Below are positions 33,230 to 45,200 of a stretch of DNA of 64,000 nucleotides, piece after piece (position 1 is the stretch's first letter; each line of letters starts with the position of its first letter). The notes beneath the pieces were generated by a model that was not told where the DNA came from, searched no databases, and was given only the letters and a program-made list of their open reading frames with translations. The translations under genes were made by a program, and so were the position numbers. The stretch comes from Diadema setosum (Eukaryota; Echinodermata; Echinoidea; Diadematoida; Diadematidae), in assembly GCF_964275005.1 (NCBI RefSeq), contig NC_092706.1:7441564-7505563 (forward strand). The letters are read 5' to 3'.

Positions 33230-33411
33230 TGATTATTCATGTGAAGCTTCAAGCTTGACCCCTCGGAAGACCAGCATGGCCATGAAGTGTTTTGCCTCTT
33301 ACTTGAGGGGACGGCATGTACACACAGCATTGCTCAGTGGGACCCGGGAATCGAACCCGAGTCCTTTGGATCTGGAGGCAGACGCGCAACTGACTGAGCC
33401 AACCCACCGTA
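33230..33411 (-). mobile_element. tRNA-derived SINE, family 2
   Basis: Read on the minus strand the head is GTGGGTTGGCTCAGTCAGTTG with a B box GGGTTCGATTCC (33347-33358). T-arm and acceptor-like pairing (GTGGG with CCCAC) are still visible, so it is clearly tRNA-derived. About 100 bases of non-tRNA body follow (gtgtacatgccgtcccc). The head differs from SINE family 1. The 5' end directly abuts the palindromic element at 33413. The 3' boundary is approximate. Confidence 0.7.
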
Positions 33412-33412
33412 T

Positions 33413-33629
33413 TGGCCCGAATATACGAAGGTGGCACACAATTGAAACCACGGTTTAAACCATGGACAATTTGTATGGGACGCCAAGTGTCGCATGGACT
33501 ATTTCGTTATGAAATCACAGATTTCGTAACAAAATAGACCATGCGACACTTGGCGCTGCATACAAAAAGGTTAATTATCCTTGGCTAAATCCATGGTTTC
33601 AATTCTACCACCTCCGTGATCTCGGGCCA
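33413..33629. mobile_element. Palindromic MITE family G, short copy
   Basis: Same ends as the copy at 20464 (TGGCCCGAAT to CGGGCCA) and the same CGAAGGTGGCAC, CCATGGACAA and CGCCAAGTGTCGCATGG arm blocks. The core is reduced to one ATTTCGTTATGAAAT unit and its mirror. The arms are less perfect than in the long copy. Confidence 0.82.
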
Positions 33630-35324
33630 AGGTGTTTTGCCAAGTAGGCCCCTAGTCCAATTATAATTCATTCATTCACGTTACTACACTTTACAACAAC
33701 TATGAAATAAAAACATAGTGCATGTGTATGTCAAGACATTATAATAGCATTAGATAGCCTACTGAACTGTTTTTTTTTCTCTCTCTCTCTCTCTTGTTGT
33801 GCGCCAAGTCAGTAATTAGATACACAAGCAAACGCAAATTGTAACAGATAGAAACATTATAATTACAAAAACAAATAGATTCTGCAAATAGTACTCTTGG
33901 TTGGATGCAATTGTAGCTACTATGTTTTTATCGAGGCGATCCCCCGAAATGAAGGGTCTGTGGGTTACTATGAACTGTTGCAACAACGTATAATACTACT
34001 CCAACCAAAAGTGTAATTCATACACGGATAATCATTCAAACGGAAAATCATTCAAGAGCAAAAAGAATATCGACATCAATCTATGGGAGATGCATATTAA
34101 TCAGAAAGTAATTATGATAGATAATGGTGACCAAAAAAAAAAAAAAACATGTTAACTACTGTTCCTCGGAAGCAATGCAATCGTACCTTGTATCTCATAT
34201 CTATGAACCGCAGGAATACTTTCAAAAATTCAAATGCACATCCAAAAGTTGATATATTCCTTTGTTTGTCAAGAACTCCATCTGTCCATTAGGACAGTAT
34301 GCAGTGGCGACCGACATGAGACCTGTTAAAACCCCCTTCCACTGACCGTCGAAGGTTCAAGTGATCCAAAAAATGCAAATATACATGTATCACCGTTCTC
34401 ATGAGTTCCAATGAAACCTGATCCGACACGCTAGAGACTCGCACCAAGGTTCAACAAGGGTAATAGCAGGAATATGTTCCCACCTCCCCGGTGATGCCAA
34501 CACCAAACACATTGCCGAAAGAGCCTCAAAACCTTGGACTCAAGTTAGCCTGTCCGATGACTCTTTTAATCACCAGATTGACGTAGGACGTCACATCGGC
34601 TGGACACGCCCGATAGTCGCTCGCACAACACAAATCTGACACACATCGGACTGACTCGAGTTGTGACAGGAAATGTCGCGCGATGGCCAACTAATCAAAG
34701 TTCTGAGTTCATCAGATGATCTTGCTTAATCGAATCACACTTGACACTGGCCTAATACCCCCATTCCACATATTTTTTTTTTTTTCATCGGCCACTCGTC
34801 GGAAACAAGGTTTGTTGCTTCCGTCCACCCACCGAAGTGTATATTGCGTAAACTTTTACCCGAAGCCGAGTTTTGAGCTGCTCAAAACCTGGAATCGCGT
34901 AAAGGGCCGATTCGGCGCACGTCGGCGGACAACTACGAAGGTTCCACGTCAAACAAACTCATGAAATACGCAAATCTCGCATGTATCGCGTAAGGCTCGA
35001 CTTTATTACGTGATTCATGCGTTTACGCGACTTTTGGGCAGTGTGACCATGGTGTGACCGAGCCTTCAGCTCTAGTCGACCAACGCAAAACGGATCCATC
35101 GTACTGTCAAACAATGCACTTCAGTGGGTGACCAGTTGGAAAAAAAAAAATTCTCGAGTGACTCGTTGTCCGATGACATAATGAAAAAGGGCTCTGTAGA
35201 AGGGGGAGTATTCGTGAATGTCACTTTCGTCGGAGGGTACTGATACACCATTTTTTCCCCTTTTGGATGCCTCTGCTCATTCACTCAACTCCAATCGGAT
35301 AAAGTAGATTTAATCCAATTATGT
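33630..35324. other. Gene-free stretch
   Basis: CT tract at about 33778-33794. The segment ending GTGTGACCGAGCCTT at about 35068 looks like the end of an inverted-repeat element, but its partner end is not found. No exon is called. Confidence 0.35.
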
Positions 35325-35755
35325 TTAAAAGGATGGTATATAGTATTGGTTGAGGTGAGAATTCAGCTCTTAACTTTCTGCCAGAAACCCAGAAACCACT
35401 TTATGAAATGTAAAAATAGAAAATAAAAAAAACTAAAAAAAAATAAAGAGTAATCGAAAGTTTACTTGATGGAAATCGGTTTTGAAATGGCTGGGATATC
35501 CAAAAAGAAAGTAAGACAAGGCGATCCATATGAAAGGTGGGTCCTATCGTTCATTATGATTGCTTCGTTTTAGATATCTCAGCCATTTTAAAAACATTTT
35601 TTTTTTATATAAACTTGGAATTGCTCCTAGAATCGTACGTCCTTTTATATTTCAAGATGCTTCTCATTATGTCTCATAAAATCATAATTAAATATAAAAA
35701 AAGAACGTTTGGAATCTCAAGCACTATCTCAACCGAAACTGTGCCATCCCCTTAA
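35325..35755 (+). mobile_element. Foldback MITE family C, copy 1
   Basis: TTAAAAGGATGGTAT at the left and ACTGTGCCATCCCCTTAA at the right. Inside, GGCTGGGATATCC is mirrored by GATATCTCAGCC, so the whole element folds on itself. Relatives are at 40822, 44798 and 60880. Confidence 0.78.
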
Positions 35756-35954
35756 AGCGCCTTTTTTGTCTCATTTTGTTTTCTTTTTATGCTCTACGTG
35801 TTCTTCGTGTGCTCAGTGTCCTATGAATTCGGAACAAAGGATGGGACTAAGGCTTGAGCGTTCCCGCTTCATCGTGACGACCATAACGCGATTAATTTTT
35901 AGCTCCTCACTAAAGGATGACAACAGTATAATCCAGTTCGTACGAATGACCTTT

Positions 35955-36302
35955 CTTTTTTCCGCTACGCTCATAAGCATTCGCCACTCAGTGAGATGAG
36001 GGGATATCTCACTGCGCGGCGAATGTTTGCGAGCGCAGCGAATTATAAGGAATTTCACATTTCTAAGGGGTGTATCTCACTAAGCGGCGAATGTTTGCGA
36101 GCGTAGGGAATTCTAGGGAATTGCAGGTTTCACCAGGGAACGTTAACAGTTGCAATCCAAATTCGTGAACAATTTTCATTGTCGTAAATGGTTTTTCTTA
36201 TCGCAAAGAAATTTAGAACTTTTAGCCACTGTTAAAGAACCCAGAAATTCCCTGGAATTCGCTACGCTCGCAACATTCGCCGCTCAGTGAGATATCCCCT
36301 TT
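35955..36302. repeat. Cluster of four inverted arms of one MITE family
   Basis: The arm sequence GGATATCTCACTGMGCGGCGAATGTTTGCGAGCG occurs as: reverse at about 35958-35998, forward at 36001-36045, forward at 36066-36110 and reverse at 36250-36302. The last two form a complete short element with outward ends GGGG...CCCC; the first two abut head to head. Confidence 0.75.
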
Positions 36303-36854
36303 AGGGCCACATCACCCGTTTTCAGATCGACATAATGAATGCATAAGCTTTACGTAACAATTTTTTGGCTCATCACGAACGAACTTGAGTAGACCAGATA
36401 GACCAGAATGATCCGCCAATTAACACATGGGAAAGCATCAATTTCATTATTTTGCATTGAATGTATCAGCAATCTCTTTCTATTGATATTGCCAAGTACT
36501 AGTACCATTTTTGCTGTCAGGTGGATGTGCTGGCAAGCAGCATTTATAAGGATTACATCATTACATCACAGATGCTTACCCCATTGAATTTAAAAACCAG
36601 CATGCCTGTTGGTACTAACGGCTTTTTTTTTTCGGCTCATGCGCAAAGTGGAACTCCGGACTGACGTTTTCCTTCGTGCTGGGATGTTTGCTGCCCTCAC
36701 GACAGGGTGGATGGTGAGTTATGAAACTATCAGTAAGGTTCATAATCTGAACGCGTGGTTAGCATCAGATATAATAAAATTCCACATTCATTTCTTTAAT
36801 TCAGTCACCCTTATCGATTCATTTAGCTAGTTCATTAGTTCACTAGTCAGTTGC
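36303..36854. other. Gene-free spacer
   Basis: No exon, RNA gene or delimited repeat recognised. Confidence 0.35.
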
Positions 36855-37195
36855 TTAAAGGCATTATTTACCATTTGGAGATGAAACAAAATCCCAGCCT
36901 TGGTGCTTCAAAAAAGTTATAGGGATAAAGCAACCGGTGCAAAATAATGTTAATCAGTATAATGAATGTTAAATATTGTTAGATATACAAAATGTGAACA
37001 AGTTATTAAAAAAAAAATGTTCTGGTTTATTGACAAAAATGGTAATGTATCCATTTATTCCAGGCTTTATTGCGAAATTTAATAGGATGTTTTGTGATAC
37101 AACATTACTGACCTACGTACACATTATGCATCAAACATTGTTAACATCGAACATTTTTAAATTACTGCTCCCCATGATACAGAATACATTTGATA
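36855..37195 (+). mobile_element. MITE family B, copy 2, right end damaged
   Basis: TTAAAGGCATTATTTACC at the left, then GAGATGAAACAAAATCCCAG, GTGCTTCAAAA, ATACAAAATGTGAACAAG and GATACAACATTACTGACC. The right end is not the clean mirrored terminus seen at 53638. Confidence 0.7.
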
Positions 37196-38718
37196 TATCG
37201 CTATTTGGTAACTCATCCTTCTTTAAGGCAACAAGACTTACGTGAAGGAGAACCTATATCAAAATTGCAATTCAGCTCGTTCGAGTATCGTCTTCATTTT
37301 CTGGCGTCTAGAAATCTGAAACGTCTATGAGAAGCGAGACGGCCCCTTGTCTGTCTCAATCGGATTAATAATCCATTGTTAAAGAACACCGAGCACTGCA
37401 ATGGAGAGAAAGTCAGAATTGTATTCAAACCAAGACGGGGAAGACCAACCGAAGACTCAAAAACGGTTATCGATCAGCTAGCCACCAGGGAAAGTTTTGC
37501 CTCAACTAGATACAGTACGTCCCCAAAGTGTTCCAACAAAAACTCTCATGACTATAAGCCTATTCGGTTTTAACACACTGTTATGTCGACCAAGGGTAAT
37601 TTAACACGTTATCAATAGTTCTATCACATTTAAAGCAAATCGTGTAAGAGATGAAGCTACCTGAGATCCTATTAAAATTAATATCGTTAGAAAGGTTACA
37701 GAAGTGAAAACAAAAATGGCCAATCAGAATGACTAGACTTATTCATTTATGGTTATCTGGTTTTCATAACATTACGTCAAAGACTTTTAAGCCCTTCAGA
37801 CTTTTTTCATTAATATCTACATCGTACCATTCAGTCGGGATGAAATGAACAATTTTCTTTATCTAATTTGGCTATATAATTCACTTAAAAAGCTTCTTTA
37901 AAAGTTTTTGACTGCTCATCGAGAACAAGGAGAAAAAAAAAAAACCAAGTCAAACTTTTAATTATCTAAAATATGGCCAAGAAACACATCGTCGGGACGT
38001 TTATATAATTATATGAACCTATATCATCATCATCAGTATCATTAATTTGTTATGTGATGGTTTTTAAGTGGCTGCTACGAAAGTAATAAATGCTTGCAAA
38101 CAAGTAACCACTGCACCGACCCGGCAGTAGAAGGATGAAGTGCCATGTATAAAATGTATAAGTGCACAGTTCCACTCCTCTACGAGAAGAAAACGGTAAT
38201 TTTGTCTAGTGACATCCACTGACAGCAAGCCTACAGAATTTTCGAAATATCAATAGAAAAAAAAAAAACACATTCAATGTATGGGTAATTCTGGTCATCT
38301 GGTCTACACAACTTCATTGTTCGTTTGAACTTGATTGATGAACTTCCATCGTTACCTCGGGCAAGCAGATGCGTTTCAAGAAATGTAAGTTGAAGTAAGT
38401 AAAAAAAAACAAAAAAAAACGCCATTTGTGCCAATGTGCAAATGAGCTAACTTCGAACTGGGTATAGTTGCAGCTCGGAAACTCGAACCGTACATCTCGG
38501 ACTGACACTTCGTTTTGTTCTCCGCATCTCTCCTGTCTCTGACACAGAGGTTAGAGCCATTACAGCGCCACCATAGACTGTACTGATTCAAAACTTCATT
38601 ACATAGATGCTTTTTACTTTCTGTTTCAATCAAGTTTGTTTTTCTTTTCCATCCATTTTTTTTTCTAAAGAAAGGCTCACACTCTAAAAGCATTGCCTTT
38701 TCAGCGAGTCCCTCCTGT
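37196..38718. other. Gene-free stretch
   Basis: No exon or delimited repeat. Several short A runs (37933, 38261, 38401) only. Confidence 0.35.
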
Positions 38719-38888
38719 GGGGTGTTTCATAAAGCTGCTCGTATAGTTGCGACCGACTTATGAGCGACTGGTGATCAGTTCTTGTGCTGATTTATGGAGA
38801 TTCTGATAAGTATAGCACATAAGAACTGATCACCAGTCGCTCATAAGTTGTTCGTAACTTTACGAACAGCTTTATGAAACAGGGCCCT
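38719..38888. mobile_element. Foldback MITE family H, copy 1
   Basis: GGGGTGTTTCATAAAGCTG at the left is mirrored by CAGCTTTATGAAACAGGG at the right. Arms of about 75 bp share GAGCGACTGGTGATCAGTTC and its mirror GAACTGATCACCAGTCGCTC; the loop is about 30 bp. A second copy is at 42298. Confidence 0.88.
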
Positions 38889-39347
38889 GGTCTTTTTGTT
38901 TTGTTTTGGTTTTTTTTTTTTTTTTTTTTTTGGGGGGGGGGGGGTTGGTTTTTTTAACACTGTGCATATGGATATATCACTCTCATTACCTCTGCATCCG
39001 TTACAATAAACAGTTATATACCGTTCACGTAAGGTTTCAGTTATTGTTTACTCTGTGCAAATTCACATGCATTATTTCTGTCAGTAAAGAAAGTGAGATG
39101 TATATTGCGTTACCGTGAGAAAACGGAAGTAATTTGAACTTGAACATTTTGACGGAAGAACTCTGCAGAAGATAGTTCTTAAATTGATGACATTCATACT
39201 GACAAGACAACGTACTCTTGGGTTCATCATTGAGCCAAGCTTTAAAGGAACTACATTAACGCAAGTTCATGTCGACTTGCATTGATGCCTGATACCTTCA
39301 GCATCACTTATGTAGCCAAATGAATATCTGAGTACTTTCCATGCCTG

Positions 39348-39390
<43 letters not shown>

Positions 39391-40694
39391 TCATATTACT
39401 TGGATGATACGCCCAAGCAATGTCTTTTGTTAATCATATCAGTAACAATGAAACCAAGTTATGCTCAATCTAGGAAACGGTGCATTCCATTGTTTTTGTT
39501 TATTACGTTAGTACTTTGGCAATAATATACAGATGATGTCACTCTCAGAATCGTGGTGTGGAAGGTTTGTTGTGGGTGTATATCCAAGTAGTCTGGAGAG
39601 AAATGACAGAAATACTAACAAACAGAATACATGGCGCATATTAAAGTATTCTTTCGGCCTCAAGAAATATGCTCAGGGCATTATGAGTTAATACAATTGA
39701 AACCTGCATTTGCATTGTATAGTTCTTAAACGTGTTCTCCGCTTAACTCTTCCACGATATCCGACAGAGTACAGTATAGACAGTGGTGCACGCGTGTCTT
39801 TGTAATGGATTGTGTTATAGTGGGTGGGAGAAACTGGTGGGAGGTGGAAAGAGATCAGTGATGGTGGCTTCTACTCTAATTCCACGCCGTTCGATTTGTA
39901 TCAATACGCTCTCCTTTTCTTCCTTTTGTGTGGCTACATGTTAAAGCACACCAGGTTATACACTGTAAATGCCCTTTTTGTTCCTGCTTCACGGAGTCTT
40001 GTAGACGAAACGCCGTTATTGTCATTTTCTTCCCAGGGCAGTGGCGGTTACGGCAGAACTTCCTCCCCGTCGTTGTTTCCTTGTTTTCAGATCCACCGAA
40101 CTTTTGGTTAACAAAAAAATTCGCTGCTTTCCGCTCCAAGCATTTAATCGATTGGCGTTTATACGAACGATTGGTTGAAAAGAAAACAAAGAAATACCGA
40201 GACGTATCTAAAGCCAACAAAAGTAGCTGTATCGTGGACCTATCCTCGTTGAAACTTTTGAAAAGGAGTAGATGAGAACAAAGAGAAGAATCGTCCCCCC
40301 CCCCCCCACATAGATCAACAACCGTTAAGACTGTCAGTACCAACGTAGGAGTTGATTCCTTGAGAGAGCGTACATGGGCGAAGTTTTGTTAGTAAGCTCA
40401 CTATAGATTTGTGAAGGTAAAGTCAAGAAGGCTTATTACAATATCTTGGTCCATAGTTATGTATGTATAGAGAATACTTTAAATGCTAAAGATAGGACAG
40501 AAGAGCACATTGCATGGTCAAGTACGAGTTACCGACAATATGAAGGATATTGTGAGACCTTATTTTCCTGAGCTCATTTCTATAATGAAAAAAAAAGCCT
40601 AACATCAGATGAGACGTTAAGAAACCGGGTAGATTCTTTGGAGGCTACTATATCCAGATTTAAAGGATATTTGGAATGTGTGCCATCAGAATTT

Positions 40695-40727
<33 letters not shown>

Positions 40728-40821
40728 TCCTCTCTCTTTCTGTTTGGTCCCGAGTATTTTTTGTTCTTTTCGTCATATTTATGTTCGATTTCACATTAGT
40801 TTTGTTGGCCACCGCTAGCAG
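38889..40821. other. Gene-free stretch with simple repeats
   Basis: T and G runs at about 38908-38944, (TA)n at about 39351-39387, a C run at about 40296-40308 and (TG)n at about 40697-40727. The open frames at 39824-40343 on both strands carry no recognisable domain and are not called. Confidence 0.4.
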
Positions 40822-41217
40822 TTAAAGGGACGGATGGGTATTTCTCTTTGAGATGGGGAATCAGGTTTTAACAGTGCGAGATAATCAAGAACAAATTATA
40901 TGAAAAGTGAAACAGTATACAATCCTAAGAGGAATCCAAAGTTTATTTGATGAAATTTGGTGGGTTTTTTTTAATGTCTGAGATATCCACAAACAAGGAG
41001 GTTCTAAATAAAATTGGGTCCCACCATTTAGTAGAATCACTTTGTTATAATTTATTTAGGACGCCACAGCCATTTCAAAACCAAATTTCATGAAATCAAC
41101 TTTGAATTTCTCTGGCATTGTATGTCCTTTCATTTGTCATAAAAGTGGTTTCTAATTATCGTGCGCAAAGTTAAAACCTGGATCATCATCTCAACTAAAA
41201 CTATACCATTACTTTAA
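40822..41217 (+). mobile_element. Foldback MITE family C, copy 2
   Basis: TTAAAGGGACGGATGGG at the left and ACTATACCATTACTTTAA at the right, with CCAAAGTTTATTTGATGAAA and its mirror AAATCAACTTTG in the arms. Confidence 0.78.
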
Positions 41218-41819
41218 GTAAACACAGACACAAGCAGGGCGGGGTGGGATGTGAAGGGGTTGAGGCGATTAGACACATACCGGTTTTGAAATCCTGTAAG
41301 AAGGAGGGTTTCCAACTACCCTATGCTGTTGGTTCACAGTGAAGACCCTTCCCTCACAGAGCATACGATTAGTACCACCACTGCAGACCAGTAAGACTTC
41401 ATCAAAGACACCGTAACAAAGCTGGAAGCACCTCGATGCTTTACCGAATTCACAGCGAGCGCTGACCCGACCGGCAAAATCTCACTAACCCGCACGAAGC
41501 CGTGATTCGAAACCCAATAAGTACCAGCTGACCTATTATACCCGTCATTTACGTACTATAATACCTTACAGAGCACACACATAAAATGCTGTTCATTTTC
41601 CCCCTATTTCTATTTCTTTCTCTCCCTTTATTTTGCTTTAACCCGGGGCTGTCTCGTGGAGCCTGGTGCCTTGCAAGTTGCAGTTAATGTCCGAACCATG
41701 ATTAACACCAGTAATTCATTACAGCAAACGACACCACGTATGATATTCCTTACTACTGCCAGGAAATCACTCTGAAAATTACCATTAGACACTGGGGTAA
41801 AAGCTTGTCAAGCACTGCA
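41218..41819. other. Spacer before LINE 3
   Basis: No exon recognised; it could include decayed 5' sequence of the LINE that follows. Confidence 0.3.
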
Positions 41820-42297
41820 AACTTTGCTGGAAGCTGGAGAGCTACAAAACTGTTGTCAAAAGTCAAAAGTGCTGCAGACAGTGCTAAGACACAAACCTAG
41901 GAAAGTGTTTATGTATGACAAAGCAGACAAGGATAAGTTGAAGGAAGAGGTGAAGAATATTAGTAGGGACATACAGAATGAAGCAGATGCCCAGAAAACA
42001 TCAGGTAAAAGTTCAGTTGAAGATTTGTGGAACAATCTCAAGCAGTGATTACACAAGGCAATAGATGTGACTGTTCTATCCAGGATGGTATGTAAGAATG
42101 AAAGTACCCCATGGATAAACCGATCAATACAAAGGTTACACAAACGAAAGCAAAGAGCATACAACAAGGCAAGAGCGTCGGTTAAAACAGAGGACTGGAT
42201 AAATTACAGGCAGTGACGAAAGCACACCAAAAAAGCAACAAAGAAAGCACGAAGGAAATATGTACAGAGTAAATGCCTAGCATCAGTTAAACAATTT

Positions 42298-42467
42298 AGG
42301 GGTGTTTCATGAAGCTGTTCGTGAAGTTACGAATAACCTACGAGCGACTGGTAATCAGTTCTTGTGCTGAATTATGGACATTCTGATAAGTATAGCACAT
42401 CAGAACTGATCACCACTCGCTCGTAAGTTGTTCGTAACTATACGAACAACTTTATGAAACAGGGCCC
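42298..42467. mobile_element. Foldback MITE family H, copy 2, inside LINE 3
   Basis: Same arms as 38719-38888 (GGGGTGTTTCATGAAGCTG to TTTATGAAACAGGGCCC). The LINE codons for VKQF end at 42297 and WSFVK resumes at 42468 in the same frame if the 170 bp are ignored, which fixes the insertion limits precisely. Confidence 0.9.
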
Positions 42468-43510
42468 TGGTCATTTGTTAAATCCCTCAGGAAAGATTCG
42501 GTGGGAATACCAACACTGAAAGACAAACCTATACTGGTTACGGACAGTAAAAAAAAAGCTGAATTATTGAGCAGACAATACCAAGAACATTTCACTCAGG
42601 AGAGACTGGATGACATGCCTACGGTCCAGGATAACAATGTACCTCTCATGCCCGAAATTGAAATAAATGCTACTGGTGTGACTAATTTGCTCAAAAATTT
42701 AGATCTCCATAAAGCAGCAGGTCCAGACGAAATCACATCCTGGGTCCTACGAGACACAGCAAAGGAGATAACTACAGCATTACCACTGTTTTTCAATTAT
42801 CTCTTGAAACAGGGGAAATTCCGGAGGACTGGCGACGAGCAAACGTAACACCTATCTTCAAGAAAGGGGACAAAGCCGACCGAGCTAACTATCGTTCAGT
42901 TAGTATCACTTCTGTTTGCAGCAAAATAATGGAACACATCATCCATACTAACATTATGCGTCATCTGGACATACATCAGTTGCTGGACGAAAATCAACAC
43001 GGGTTCAGGAAAAAACGCTCCTGCGAGACTCAATTTATTTCTGCTATACAGGACATAGCTGAAAAAGTAGACCACAGAAAGCAAATTGATTTGATTGTGT
43101 TAGATTTTCAGAATGCGTTCGACAAAGTTCCACATCACAGACTGCTAGCAAAACTGCATTCATATGGTATAAAAGGGAAAACTCACAGATGGATTAAGGA
43201 ATCTTTAACCCACAGGAAACAAAGGGTGGTGGTGGAAGAAGAAAAATCAGAATGGGTCACCGTAGACTCAGGAGTCCCACAAGGTACGGTCACGGGTCCA
43301 CTCTACTTTCTGTTATACATCAACGACTTGCCAAACGATTTAAACTCCATCTGTCTATTGTTCACCGACGACTGCATCATTTAAAAAGAGGTCTCTCGAG
43401 TAGAAGATGCACAAAACCTACAAAGAGATCTTGATACTCTGACTGAGTGGCAAGATAAATGGCAGATGGACTTCAATGCTTAGAAAAGTCATGTCTTGCA
43501 CATCACACAT

Positions 43511-43530
43511 GCAAAAAAAAAAAAAAAAAA
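43511..43530. repeat. A20 run inside the LINE 3 coding region
   Basis: A homopolymer of about 20 A within the RT C-terminal region; a second one of about 21 A is at 44055-44075. Both are likely expansions of shorter A runs after the LINE became inactive, or assembly-sensitive tracts. Confidence 0.8.
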
Positions 43531-44346
43531 AACCCTGTCAAATACCAGTGTTCACTAAACAACAGCACATTGACAGAGACAAAGTGTCATAGATACTTGG
43601 GGTTGATTTATTATCATCAGATTTGTCTTGGAATGCGCACGTCGACAGGACATGTGCTAAAGCCAACAGAATCGAAGGATTTCTTAGGCAAAACCTTCAT
43701 GACTGTAACAACAGAATCAAAAATATGACGTATAAGACCCTTGTAAGACCATTATTAGATTATTGTTCAACAGTCTGGGACCCCCCAAACTCAGACTCTG
43801 ATAGACAGGCTGGAAGCTGTGCAGAACAGAGCAGCGCGTTTTGTTAGAGGTGACTACTCTAGGTACAGTAGTGTAACAAACATGGAGCGTGAACTGGGCC
43901 GGGAGCTGCTGAAACATCGACGCAGAGTAGGCCGCATTACCACATTCCGCGAAGCGATTGCGGGTCGCCTATCAATCCCAGTTCGAAAAGCCCTGCGTCC
44001 GGTCCGAAGCGATCTCCGGAAATCATCATCTACAAGTTTCATCCCATTCGCCACAAAAAAAAAAAAAAAAAAAAACAGCTATAAATACTCGTTCATCCCA
44101 AGAACAATTCACAGACTGGAACACACTCCCATCGACAGTTTCCGACATCACAAACAAAGACTCCTTCAAAGCAGCAATATTACAGTACATCCAGGAGCAA
44201 AACAACTAGACCCCACACTTCTCTCTCCGCGCAATATAACACCAGCGCACCCCCTGTCCGGTTGGCCCCTACTAAGGGGTGTTGGACAGTAAACAAGGAG
44301 AAGAGGAAGAAGAAGAAGAAGAAGAAGAAGAAGAAGAAGAAGAAAG

Positions 44347-44797
44347 AAAGAAGACCGCACATATTCAAGATGGATACACAAGAAGAGCGGGATGACACTT
44401 TTACGGGTGCAGACTGTGCAGTATACACCCCATCTGGGCCCGGTGAGGCTAACGAGTACCAGATGGTCATTCGGTTTTGCTTCTTCTTCTTCAAAAGTGT
44501 GTTGCAAAAGTGCACTGCCTACAGAGAGAAGCGGAATTTTCCGAAGGGGAAGTAACAACTAACAAAAATATGAATACCGGTAGATTTTTATGATATATGT
44601 ATCATAGAACTCATAATGATCATCATAATGGTCAGTATTATCATTAGGATTTTTTTCTTATTCACTTGTATTGTATTGCCTATCAATTCCCTATAGGATA
44701 TCCTGGTGAGTCACTAACAATTTTAACTGGGATTTCAGAATCTCGCAAAAGATTTTGTCAATGTGACTATACCGCTAATCATAATGACCACTATTAT
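44347..44797. other. Spacer after LINE 3
   Basis: Nothing recognised. A frame through the AGA tail into this region gives only a Lys-rich low-complexity peptide. Confidence 0.35.
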
Positions 44798-45158
44798 CAA
44801 AGGAATGGTACAGTTTTGATTGAGAAGACGTTTCAGCTTTTAACTTTTTGCGAGATAATCAGAAATCACCAATATTAAGAGCATACAATTCTAAGAGGAA
44901 TTCAAAGTCTATTTTGATGAAAATATGTTTTGAAATTGCCGAGATATCCAAAAACAAATAAAAGAAAAATGATTCTTCACTTAGAAGGATCACTTTCTTT
45001 TGGATATCTCAGCCTTTTAAAAATAGTACAGTTTTCATCAAATAAACTTTTAATTCCTCTTATATTTGTACATTCTTTCATACTCCTGGAGAGGTTTTTC
45101 ATTATCGCACAGAACAAGTTGAAACCACAAGCCCCATCTCATCATATCATTCCTTAAA
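44798..45158 (+). mobile_element. Foldback MITE family C, copy 3
   Basis: AAAGGAATGGTACAGTTTTG at the left and ATCATATCATTCCTTAA at the right, with GCCGAGATATCCAAAA mirrored by TTTTGGATATCTCAGC. Confidence 0.78.
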
Positions 45159-45171
45159 AGGCTTACCGATT

Positions 45172-45200
45172 AACTTTCATATACAGTGTATATGAAAGTT
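45172..45200. other. Perfect 13-bp hairpin
   Basis: AACTTTCATATAC, AGT, then GTATATGAAAGTT, just outside a family C MITE. Probably a chance or repeat-derived palindrome. Confidence 0.6.

Larger units (their letters stand above)
41820..44346 (+). mobile_element. Frameshifted LINE (Jockey/CR1-like) interrupted by a MITE
   Basis: Reverse transcriptase pieces run in order: a pre-RT region (RKVFMYDKADKDKLKEE; TPWINRSIQRLHKRK), VKQF | WSFVKSLRKD split by a 170-bp MITE, LDLHKAAGPDEITSWVLR, EDWRRANVTPIFKKGDKAD in a shifted frame, QHGFRKKRSCETQ, LDFQNAFDKVPHH, SGVPQGTVTGPLYFLLYINDLP and LLFTDDCII, then a stop at 43382-43384. The C-terminal region continues in other frames (LVRPLLDYCSTVWDP; LIDRLEAVQNRAARFVRGDYS) to SFKAAILQYIQEQNN at about 44209. 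A 3' tail of AGA/AAG repeats ends at about 44346. FTDD replaces the usual FADD. At least four frameshifts or stops make it inactive. Confidence 0.87.

Noticed and set aside
33340-33410. Minus-strand tRNA gene
   Set aside because: Some arm pairing remains, but the acceptor stem is incomplete and a non-tRNA body follows; SINE is the better call.
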